From Pisolithus tinctorius (lineage: Eukaryota > Basidiomycota > Agaricomycetes > Boletales > Pisolithaceae), in the NCBI GenBank assembly GCA_024663395.1, contig JANFAH010000008.1, positions 186,001 through 250,000 on the forward strand: 64,000 nucleotides of DNA. The letters run 5' to 3'. Positions 43,611-53,649 of this stretch are shown here, piece after piece. The number at the start of each line of letters is the position of its first letter. Within the stretch, counting starts at the first letter, position 1. The position numbers and the translations under genes were made by a program. The notes beneath the pieces are model-generated. The model was not told the origin of the DNA. It worked only from the letters and a program-made list of their open reading frames with translations, and made no database searches.

Positions 43611-45187
43611 ATAGATGAGTATGTGCCGTTTCCCCTGGACTTCTGTTTTAGTTTGCGGACAGTCGCCTTTGGTCCTAGTACCACCACAACTTTTATAGCA
43701 TTCTTTACTTCACGGACACTTGGCACATTTATTTACAACATATATAGATACATTAATATCCATCACTAATGTCCAGGATGAGTTCGTAGCGAAGACAAGC
43801 AAGTTCGTGGAAAGAATTCCATGTGAGCGTGAATATAATCCCTCTCTCTTCACTCGCCGTATCTGCTAAGGAACAAGTTAGGCCACCCTAAGAGATGGTC
43901 ACGGTCTCGTTGAAGAATTGGAATGACGGCTGCAACGCCAACTGTAACAGAGCATACACACGTAAGTTAAAAAAATCACACTACATAACGGGATCCAAAA
44001 ATTGTCACAGAAAAAAACTTACCCCAACCATATACAAGTTAATCGCACCAATTAGCGCAGTCCCGCTCGAGAACGAACTTGGCACCATCACGGAGAAGTT
44101 GGCGGTCATCTGTCCGGACGGGAACGAACCCTGGTACAGGATGGTGCCCATAACTTCACTAGGGGGGGCGCACGTCGAGGAGCAGGACTGCAGACCGATC
44201 ACGACGGCACCGATGTCGAAGTTCGTAAGAGAGTCCTGTTGTCATGTGTGCCAATGGACAACGCTCAGCACCGACGGGAGGAACTGGGAGACATATGCTA
44301 CATACCGCTACTTTTAGTTCGATAGTGAAGTTCTGGCCTGGGGCTAGAGTGGCGCCAGCAGCTGGCGACAGGAACTGCATCGTCTGGGCCATGACAAACC
44401 CGAGGAGGGTAGCAAGGTAAAGCAGAGTCTTCACGAAATGCATCTCGGAATACGTCACAAGGTCAGCGTAGTATCGAGTATCCTAGATGTAGAAGGCAGG
44501 GGAGGGGCTTTTGCTTTGGAAAAAGCAGAGCATTGCATTGTCTTTTAAATATCAATGGCAGGTCGGGTATGCAGTGCGCACAATCAGTAGGCTGTGTGTG
44601 ACTATGACGCTACGGGCAGTCGGCAACAATTGCGGAAGCGCCATTAGCACCCGCGTGCCGATAGGTCCTTGGGTACGGTAAGTATACATGCACACATGAC
44701 ATACCATAGCAACTCCCGCATGGAAATTTTCATTTTTCTACCGTGGCACCTTCTGAATCGAGATCACGGGAACGGACGGGCATAAATGGCCGCGGGAGAT
44801 TCAGTGTGGCTACGTCAAGAATGAAGGTCACGTTCGCGTGTGTGGTCATTGCTGTTCACTCGCTTGAGCGAACCATATGCACATATCAGATCTGAAACAA
44901 AGCCGGTGTGTCATGAGTAAGGAGTCCCTATTGTGAAAGAGTAATCAGTGGGGATCCTCCTGTGCGCTGGGCCGCAGTAGTACTAAGTATGAGTGATGGG
45001 GCCCCACTGCCGTCCGAGGGAGGCGTTGGCCGGCGCTAACCATGTAAAGCTGTTCCCGACGGGATGGATGGGCCTGAAATAGTACCAGCTGAAAAACTAA
45101 AATAGGAAGACACCGGTCGATTACTGTACCTGGGATTGTGAACTTTGGATGAGGAAGGCCACGAGCATGCACAATTCTCTGATCTTA
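43611..45187. repeat. Tandem segmental duplication, copy 2 (right part)
   Basis: Continues copy 2 of the unit at 33,890-36,050 after the Plavaka insertion. It includes secreted protein copy 2 and the diverged downstream sequence, with the TCATGAGTAAGGAGTCC string at about 44,912. Confidence 0.8.
43888..44443 (-). CDS. Small secreted protein, copy 2
   Basis: Exons 44306-44443, 44023-44235 and 43888-43941 give 134 residues. The signal peptide is identical to copy 1 (MHFVKTLLYLATLLGFVMA). The mature region has SPAAGATLAPGQNFTIEL, VVIGLQSCSSTCAPP and SVMVPSSFSSGTALIG, ending NETVTIS. It is clearly a paralogue of 34,563-35,123, with diverged mature sequence and the same intron positions. It lies just beyond the Plavaka element in duplication copy 2. 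Confidence 0.85.
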
Positions 45188-45235
45188 CGGCTAATATCAC
45201 AAAACCAGGCAACATTGAGAGTGACAGGGTAGACA

Positions 45236-46180
45236 ATTGAGGAGGCCTCATTCACGATGATGCTTCCCCCCCGTCCACTAGCATGCCTTTCGGTTATCAG
45301 CACTTCAGCCACCGCACTGATTACCGAAGCGCATGAGTGAAGGGAAGATTTCTCGGGCATTTACAGGCCGTGTGACATGGGCCCGCTGTCTTTGGCACGG
45401 CGATGCGAAGTCTTTATGACAGGTATTTGCACTCTTAGTAACCACAAGCCGTCAGGAATCATCACATTTAGTGAAACCGAACCGCGTAAAGTGCACGTAC
45501 CACGCTGCGACCCCGTAGACCAGTGTAGCCTCCGTGGCTATTTTTAAACCTACGTATGTAACGCAGTCGGTCAGTCGCCTTGGCAGGCAGTGCTTAGCTG
45601 TGGATCTTGCCATCAAATGTTGAGTATATATGTATGCATGCTTGCATGATGACTTACAAGCCCAGCGGTGTTTATCTTTGCATCCGGGATCAACCGACTT
45701 GTCCCAATCACAAAATCGGGGGGAGAGATCGAGAGTGGCAGCGTGGCTACACAAGTTTGGGAACCTTCATTTACGGTGATGCGGTGAGACGGCCGATTAC
45801 TGAAATGCATGGAGAGGCGGAAGATTTTTTGGCAATTTACACGATATGTCGAACGAACACAGGCGTGAGTTTGGCAATGCGCGCCAATCTGAAAGGCTCT
45901 AGGTGTTCGTACCAGCCGCAAACCTTCCGGAATCATTACATTTAAATGACACCAGAGCGCGCAAAGCACGCTTGGCAACCAGGCTGCGCCCCGCAGACGA
46001 GTGGATGCCCCGTCGCTATTTTTAAACCTGAGTAACGGAGTCGCTCTCGTGAGAGGCAGTGCTCAGCGCGTCTTGTTCTTGTTAGATTTTGAGTACACGC
46101 TTACCTATGTATGACTTACGAGTCCACCGGTGGTTATCTTTGAATACAAGATCAACGACTTGTACCAGCCAAAAACAAGG
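45236..46180. repeat. Diverged tandem duplication of about 470 bp
   Basis: Segments around 45,240-45,720 and 45,755-46,180 repeat the same series of words: TTCA(C/T)(G/T)(A/G)TGATG, CCGATTACTGAA-like, GGAATCAT(C/T)ACATTTA, GCTATTTTTAAACCT and GACTTACNAG. No gene is recognised in the whole interval 44,444-46,483. Confidence 0.65.
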
Positions 46181-46483
46181 CATTCGAGGTATGCATGGGC
46201 GTGAGCTCGGATTTGTCTGAGGAACGCTCTAGTTATTATGTAAACCCTGCGCAGGCCAGTGCGAATGAGTTCAAAAGCTGGTCACGTGCCCCAAGGTGAT
46301 AACGGATGACCAAATAAACTCAAATTCAAACTGATGAAGGGAGAGGAATGAGCGAACAGTGAGAGGGCCATTCGCATGGCGGGGTGTGACTCCGAGGCGA
46401 AGTAGTAACACTTGCGACGTAGACACAAGAGACTTTCCTTAAGACACGCTACACGATTATCCAGACGTTGTGGTCTGTATTGA

Positions 46484-46674
46484 TGTAGGGAAGGAAGTCC
46501 CTCTATCTCTACGTAGTATGAGTCTCTTTATACTGTAGCAAACAGGTACGAAACGTCAACATAGATGAACGGGACAAGTAAATCAAAAGAGACAAATGAG
46601 AAACAAATTGGATCTGTCAAGTGAACAAATATCTCTTGGGAACATACTGTCAAGCGTCGGTCCGAAACCCTACA
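46484..46674 (-). repeat. Short LTR (191 bp) of a minus-strand LTR element
   Basis: Bounded by TGTAGGG and CCCTACA. On the minus strand a polypurine tract (GGAGGGGGGAA, 46675-46690) directly precedes it, as for a 3' LTR. The partner LTR was not found. Confidence 0.6.
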
Positions 46675-46731
46675 TTCCCCCCTCCAGGGTACAAAGTACC
46701 CTCTCCAGTCGTACTTTCGGTAGTGCCCTCC

Positions 46732-47550
46732 TTACGCGGACTTTCCCGGGAGTTTTCCCACGGCGAATCCCTGTGCATCCTCGTGGCTGGCCGCGTGTTC
46801 TGGGCTAACCTCGTCATCGTCCTCCCCTAAAGCATCCACGTCCTCCTCGTAACCCTCATCCCCAGTCATGGCGTGGTCGACGACGAAAGTACTGGGGCCA
46901 GCGACCGGCTGTTCAGGTGCGTAGGAGTTGCGGGTATGAGGATTGACGTTAGCGTTTGACTTGCGTGATCTATGGTTAGGTCTCGAGGATCGGGAGATGC
47001 GAGGAAGATGAGTGTCGCGAGGGAGGGGATTACCATAAGGCTCCGCTTCTCGCCTTCGACTATCCCGTCACTCTCGGCGGTCGACGTAACCCTGGTGAGC
47101 CCTCCGCTGTTGCTTCTTGACTCGCTCAGCGGTATCCCACAGGAGGGCATTGATGGTATCCATCTGAACGCTACTGAGCGTCTGTCCACCTGTGGCCTCT
47201 TCTTTGCTGCGTAGGTCCGCGTCGTTCCCCAGTACCTCCTCTCTGGTAGGGGACGGTCCCTCAGCCACCACAACTATGTTTCCGCTGTCATCAACTTCGT
47301 AGTAAGCAAACCTCGCCTTAGACTTTGCTTCGCGGCTGTGCGCTTCCCTAAACAGGTGATAACCCGCAGGTGTGTCTAGGGCGACCTCGTGTTTGCGTCG
47401 AAGTGAGCGGTCGTACTCGAAGTACATCTTAACCTGTTCCCTGTGGATCACCACACGCTCATCTCCCCGTCCTTCCTCGTCAGGGTTGCGGACCAGGAAG
47501 AGGTCGGTACTTTGTCGCTCAATGTTTTTCACTTTGCGCGCGGTGGACAT
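46732..47550 (-). pseudogene. Gag-like ORF next to the short LTR
   Basis: One minus-strand frame runs 47550-46732 with a single TGA at 47068-47070. It encodes a charged protein (start MSTARKVKNIERQSTDLFLV; internal FAYYEVDDSGNIVVVAEGPS; acidic DEGYEEDVDALGEDDDE near the end). No zinc knuckle or pol motif is seen, and I do not recognise the family. The gag reading rests only on its place directly upstream of the polypurine tract and LTR. CpG content is normal here, unlike in the left-hand retroelements. Confidence 0.45.
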
Positions 47551-47689
47551 GAAGTTTGGTCTGGTACGAGCAGGTGGGGGACGAGCCCATGCACCTGGTT
47601 AGGCCGTATGAGACGGTCAGCGGAGGCTGACAATCGGCCGTTGGTGACGGGCCAGCGGAAGTTGAGCCCATGTATGGCTTGTGCACGTG

Positions 47690-48050
47690 AGTTACATGAG
47701 AGCCATGAACCTACTGTCACCTTGTAGTATGGGAGAGCCCAACTGATGAGTGTCACCATGTAGTACAGCTGAGCCTGAGAGGAAATGTTGTCATGAGGAA
47801 TGGTGCAGCTGTGGTTTGAATTGTCATTGTCAGTTACAAGCAGGCTGGGGAGAAAGTGTCATCATGGACTATGGGGGGGGGCCAATAAATGAGTGTCACC
47901 GTAGCATACAGCTGAGCCCATAAGTAGGAGTCACTATAGAGAATGGCCGCGCAGAGGTTAGAATTGTCATCATGGGGTACAAGCCAGCTGTGGGACTAGG
48001 GTGTAGCCACTGCAATATGAGTAGTCCCAGGTAAGCCCAGAGTTGGGTGT
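47690..48050. repeat. Degenerate repeats with a GTGTCACC...CAGCTGAGCC theme
   Basis: TGAGTGTCACC followed by TACAGCTGAGCC occurs at about 47,744 and 47,891, with weaker relatives before and after (TCATCATGG, AATTGTCAT). No gene is supported between 47,551 and 48,105. Confidence 0.5.
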
Positions 48051-48105
48051 CCCCAGAAGGTATGGATGGGCTCAGCGCCTGAGTTCACCCCTGGCAGCAC
48101 TGTCA

Positions 48106-49345
48106 TGCAAGCCGGCCCAACACCAATGCCATGCTAGCCGTCCCGGCAACACTGCCACGTGGGCCGGCCCACCACAAATGCCATGCAGGCCATCCTGGGA
48201 CGAATGCCATGCGAGCCGGGCCAACACCAATGCAATAGGAATAGGCCCAATACCAATGCCATGCAGGCCGGCACAACACCAATGCCATGCTGGCTGTCCT
48301 GGGATCGATTCCACGTGGGCAGACCCAATACCAATGCCATCCAACGCATCCCAGCACCAAAGCAATGTGATCCAGGCCAACACAAACCCAGGACTAATGC
48401 CATGGAAGCCGTCCATGCCGGCACTGATTGAATGTGAACCGGCACAATGCCACGTGCTCCGGCACATCGCCACTGCCTTGGGGCCATCATGGAAGCTGTC
48501 CCGGCACCGATGTATTGTAAGCCGGCACCGGCACCAGGTCCATGTGTTCCAGCACATCCCCAATGCCATGGGGCCATCATGCAGGCCATCCCGGCACCAT
48601 TGGAATGTGTTCCAGCACAACACCAATGCCATGGAAGCCGTGCCGGAACCAATGCCGTATGTTCCGGCCATCCCAAATACCATGAGGCCTATCGTGCAGG
48701 CCATTCTGGCACCATTGTAATGTGTACCGGCACCAGTTCCATGTATTCCGGCATATCCCCAATGCCATAGGTCCATCATGCAAACCATCCCGGCACCTTT
48801 GTAATGAGTTCCGGCACATCCCCAATGCCATGGAGGGCGTCCCGGCACCAGCTCTATGTATTCCGGCATATCCCCAATGTGATAGGTCCATCATGCACGC
48901 CATCCCGGAACCTTTGCAATTAGTGCCGGCACATCCCCAATGCCATGGGGCCATCATGCAGGCCATTCCGGCACCATTGTAATGTAATGTGTTCCGGCAC
49001 AACACCAATGCCGTGGAAGCCGTCCCGGAACCCATGCCATTGTAATGTGTTCTGGCACAGCACCAATGCCATGGAAGCCGGCCCGGCACCGGTTCCATGT
49101 ATTCCGGCATATCCCCAATTCCATGACTCCATCATGCAAGCCATCCCGGCACCATCGTAATGTGTTCCGGCACAACACCAACACCGTGGAAGCCGTGCCG
49201 GCACCTATGCCATATGTTCCGGCACATCCCCAATTCCATGAGGCCATCATGCAGGCTGTGACAGCACCATTGTAAGGAGTTCCGGCACATCCACCAATGC
49301 CATGAGGCCATCAGTCAAGCTGTCCCGGCACCAATGGCATGGAGG
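48106..49345. repeat. Minisatellite of 26-bp and 37-bp units
   Basis: About 1.24 kb and some 40 units. The basic unit is 26 bp and ends CCAATGCCAT; a 37-bp variant carries GGCCATCATGCAGGCC. From about 48,480 they alternate in a loose higher-order pattern. Most units contain CCGGCAC or TCCCGGCAC. Because 26 is not a multiple of 3, the frames open on both strands here are repeat artefacts. Confidence 0.9.
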
Positions 49346-49869
49346 CCCGCCCAGAAATCATACCATGCCATGCCTGACCTGCCTGACCTCCCGGGAGCAG
49401 GTCCACAGTGTATGTATGTACTGGTACCAGTACCATGCCAGAGATGCATGTATTACCACAATGGTGGCTCTGGTAATGTCCAGAAGACTAGCCAACTACC
49501 CAGTACATTTAAACTGTGAATTCAATGCCTTACGGCCTCCAGGAAGCCAGAACAATACCATGAAAGCCACCATCATGCTATACAGCAAAAGCAATTGAGT
49601 TATGCCAGCCAGTCATCATTCAATCATCTAGGTGAACCATGACTCCATTGGCCCTTAGCACTTGTCACACCACGGCCTTGGTACAGACATCACCGTACCA
49701 GATTGGTTTTCCAGTATCTGAAGCATACAGTAACAACTACCAGCAGCAGTAGCTACTTCTTCCTGGAGATCGCATTTTGACAATATAGAATATATTGCTC
49801 CAGCTAACAAAGTACAAGTACAAAGACAAAAAAACACGAATGGATTGTGAAATGACATGTACATTAATG
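49346..49869. other. Region without a supported gene
   Basis: AT-richer sequence between the minisatellite and the Zn2Cys6-like gene. It includes the 3' flank of that gene. Short frames have no recognised domain. Confidence 0.4.
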
Positions 49870-51806
49870 TTAGTCGACCTCCATCCTACCTTCCTGTTCG
49901 GGCGCTGATCCAACTGCTGGTGGTGGCGGAGTAATAGAGATTGCCGGACCTCCAGCAGGTCCATGCACAGGTTCGACATTCGAAGGAGGTACTTCCAAGC
50001 CAGCACCTCCCTCGAATGAAGCCGGGGGGGGTTCAGTGGACTCCTGTCTTGAGCCGCTTCGGGATGATTGAACCTCTACAACACCGGTGGCAGTGCCAAG
50101 TTCGACCATGACCGGCATGTGAGGTACCGGTGTAGGGTTGGAGGTAGCGTGAAATGGGACCAGAGGATGGTTAAGCACGTCTGGGGCCGGGAATAGGTGA
50201 TTACGGATGGCATCTACCACCCGATGGAGAGCGGCAAGCTCAGTACGGGTTACTTCTATCTCCCACCTCATGTCAGCATTCTCCCGCTTTAGGATGGTAA
50301 CCTCTTCCCGATATTCGTCACAATGGCACGGATCATCGGCACCGGTTGTAGTAGTCGGCGCTGGAGTGATGGGTGGGTCTGTTGCAGCGCTTCTTGCACG
50401 AGACCGTGACCGGGATAGCCATGACGGAGTAATAATTTCCACTACTCAATAGAAATATTAGTTCAACCGATTAGCCAAAAATATAGGACTGTGAACAACT
50501 TACTGGGGCGGCCAGTCCGTGGGCCAGGAGACGAATGACGGCTTGTTATTTTGGATGGACCGGCGGATTGATTTCGGCTTGGTGCCCTTTGACGTTTGGC
50601 TCGTCGACCGGTCGATGGAGCTGGCGCAGCAAGCGTTGAAGTGGTGGAAAGGCCGGCGGTGTCTTCTGGGGATCGTTGCCGGCGAGGCCTTGATCGGGAG
50701 GCTTTTCGCTGCATCTCGGACTTGTCTCCCCTCCCCTTGAACAAGCTGCATGAGTATTTCGTACAGTGGCATTGCCAGCATGCCCTGCCAGCTAGCACCG
50801 TACAGGGCCAACTCCTGTCCCGGCATCTCACACACCGCTCAGCTTCTGGCACTACCTCCCAAGACTTGGGAGGGTTGTTGATGTCTCGCCGGTCCTGCAC
50901 ATCCTCGTCGACTGGTTTCGCCTTCTTCGTTGGTCTCCTTGACCGGCTCCGGCCTCTACTGGTCTGATCACTGGCATCGACAGGCTTGGCCGCTGGCCGG
51001 CCACATCTTGACTGGCTACGGCCCCGTGCCTTCTCCCGGTTCTGATCCTCTTCATTTCCCGGCTTCTGCATCGCAACTCCAGTGGTCTTAGCCGCAATGT
51101 CTGTGGGTGCATGTTCGGATCCCGTGTCAGTGGTCTACCCAATTGCCATCGTCAGAATCAGTGCTCACCTGGAAGCCGAGTCCCTTGAGCCTCATCCGTA
51201 CCCAACTCTTTCCCCTTCCCCTTATCCACCAGCTGTGCCTGGTGCTCGGCCCTCGATGAAGGCCCGGTAAGCTCCTCCATCACCTTGTAATATGGGTGAG
51301 ACTTAGGCTGGTGACGAAGGCGATACCATGGATGATCCTTCACATCGGCCTCTCGTGCCGTCATCATCTGGTTGAAAGGGGGCCATGTCTGCATCACTAC
51401 GATTATTGCCGGGTCAACCATGTGCATATCGATAGCAATAAGATGCGGAGGAATCTCGAATGCCGGGGGTAGATGTTGAACAACCGTGCGGACCATTCCC
51501 TACATAGATGTCAGGAACGGATATCATGGCTGCAATTTCACTTACCAGCTGGGCCCACACAAGCTGAGCCGCTTTGCGCCAGTGTGTACCATCCCGGCCG
51601 CGAAGCCCTTTTAGTTCCTGCATTGTAACCCTGGCAGCCTCCTCGACCATCTGCTTGGCATTTTCAGCGGTGATGACCGGCTGGATGTTGTCAGTCGATT
51701 GTGCCGGGATGAAGGTGCTGGTGTTGGCGGTAGACATAGTGCTGTTTAACCCTGGGTGTGCAGGTGGTGGGTGCTTGAGCGGTGTGGTGAATTCGCCGGC
51801 TAGCAT
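49870..51806 (-). CDS. Zn2Cys6-like protein with coiled coil
   Basis: Four exons (51546-51806, 51169-51499, 50504-51100, 49870-50441) give an unbroken 586-residue frame (563 if the second ATG at 51737 is used); introns are 46-68 nt. The cluster near residues 287-313 is spaced C-X2-C-X6-C-X7-C-X2-C-X6-C, exactly the fungal Zn2Cys6 binuclear pattern, and basic Arg/Ser/Lys-rich stretches flank it. A predicted coiled coil (EEVTILKRENADMRWEIEV) follows in the last exon, then a Pro-rich, acidic tail. This layout fits a sequence-specific DNA-binding protein, though no fungal-specific transcription factor domain is seen. It is divergent from the gene at 52,374. Part of the mobile unit by context. Confidence 0.78.
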
Positions 51807-52373
51807 ACACCATTCAACAGGCTTACATCAGCACAATACAAATGCTCACTCCGGTGATGCTGTGATTTACAATATTCAATGTACTGGTTTAACCATTGAA
51901 CATATTTTGCTGGGAGTATTGTATGGCAGTTGACAGTCATTCCACTAAGTGCCCATTTACATTATGTATGCACTTGCACATCCTGCATGATGACTCGTGA
52001 AAAAATATTGTGTAATACAATCACCTTGTTTATAAGGTCACTCCAGCCCCAAAATGAGACGCTTTTTTCGACATCCACGCATCTGCCTGACAATTGACTC
52101 CGCACGGCAAAACCCACCGGTCGTGACTGGGTTCCGGCGTGGTAAACAAGGTGCCTGCCGGCGGCGCCGGCCATGTTCTAGTCTTATCACTGGTACCGAA
52201 ATCATTCTCAAACATCGGTGTAATCCCCACGGCGCCTACAACGTTTCGAACTTTCATATGGCTCCCAGAAATGTTAGATTCAGTTCCGGCAGTCCAGATA
52301 AACTCCGTAAGTCAGCCGGTCCAAGGACCATTACTTCTAATGACTGTGTGCAGTAATTCCGTCACGCCATGAT
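51807..52373. promoter_or_regulatory. Shared intergenic region of a divergent pair (567 bp)
   Basis: Lies between the start codons of the Zn2Cys6-like gene (minus) and the Ser/Pro repeat gene (plus). Short frames inside are not convincing. Promoter function is inferred from gene orientation. Confidence 0.4.
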
Positions 52374-53450
52374 ATGCAGCGGCTCACATCTCTCGATGAG
52401 GATCAGGAAATGCTTACTGAAGATGACCTTCCGGACACGCCATCATCCCCGTTATGCGAGCCACCTTTCGAGCTGTCCCCAGCTCAAACAACACGCACAA
52501 CCAGACCGGAACCCTCCTTCCAGTCCCCTGGTTCGCCCAGATCACCTTTGATAGAGCCAGCATGGGAGTCATTTGCACCGTCTCCCTCCTCTAGCAGCCC
52601 ATTGGTCGAGCCTCCTTGGGACTCCATATCAACACGCCTCTCTGACAGCACCCCATTACTTGAGCCGGCATGGGACAAATCACCACCGCCTGTTTCCCCA
52701 GGTACTCCATTGCACGAGCCGCCTTGGGGGTCGCCCCCACCATTTCAGTCCCCACCGGTCAGTCCTTTACAAGAACCGGCATTTCAGTCGCCTGCTGCCA
52801 CAAGATCATCAGCTCACATCTACCCAACTCAAGCAGCTGGCCAATCATCACGACCGCTCATCCTATTGCATGAGCCCCAATTTCGGTCCTTGACTGCCTC
52901 TGTGTCACCAGCCCGTCGCAATCCTATCCCGGTTCCCAGCCCAACAACATTCACATCGCCCGGCGGCAATTTCCCCTGGTCCTCATCAACCTATGGACCT
53001 TTCAGACGCTCCTGCATCATTCAGCTCCACATCGATACCACCGGCTAGATCCCCATCGCCGGTTCCAATCCCGTTGTCGCATTCAGAGCTTTTCGCAGTC
53101 TCCCAGGAGTTCGCCATACAGCCGGGAGTTGATACTCCACAAACCGAGCGTAAGTCCAGAAGTTCCTACACAACCATAGCTAAACATGTCTACCAGTTCA
53201 AATGTCAAGGCGGATCTCCGGTATCGTGGCTAGGAGTGGGGTGCGTCAGCCAGACATCAATGCCGCACACGATGCCAATCTGATCACCGCATATAGGTAT
53301 TATGCGAATACCCTGGTGGATGCAACCAGGGAGTGGCGATCACATGTTGAGCGGCATGCCATGCTTACCAGATTCCGGCAACAGTTAGCAACTCTTGTGG
53401 AGGAAGAGCCGGCAGTTGTAGGCTACCGTCTTAAACCAGACCAGCTTTAA
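52374..53450 (+). CDS. Ser/Pro-rich protein with PLxEPxW repeats
   Basis: The ATG at 52374 opens a frame to 53048 that contains seven imperfect repeats of about 20-25 residues built on PLxEPxW (SPLIEPAWES, SPLVEPPWDS, TPLLEPAWDK, TPLHEPPWGS and others). The coding sense then moves to another frame (52993-53160, SPVPIPLSHSELFAVSQEFA) and a last block (53202-53450, AYRYYANTLVDATREWRSHV, ending YRLKPDQL). These changes probably reflect introns whose junctions I could not fix. No family is recognised; the repeats suggest a disordered multivalent binding region. It is paired head-to-head with the Zn2Cys6-like gene. Confidence 0.6.
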
Positions 53451-53649
53451 TTTGTATATTTAACTCATTTCAATGAACATTATGTTGAATGGAATTGGAG
53501 AAGTGCACAAATTGGCCGTGATTGGATTGTGACAGTGGGTTACGGTACATGGTAGCTATGGGGCCAGTAATTCACCGGCAATTCTTGCACTGTGCACTAT
53601 ATATGTTTGTCGCCAGTCTATGGGAAACCATTAGGTACCGGCCTCAATT

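Noticed and set aside
48043..49275. Long open frames on both strands (up to 265 codons) in the minisatellite
   Set aside because: They follow from a 26-bp repeat lacking stops in several frames; proteins are repeat-derived and have no domain.
46138..49345. CRISPR-like array of short repeats
   Set aside because: Units are contiguous and variable with no unique spacers, and the genome is eukaryotic.
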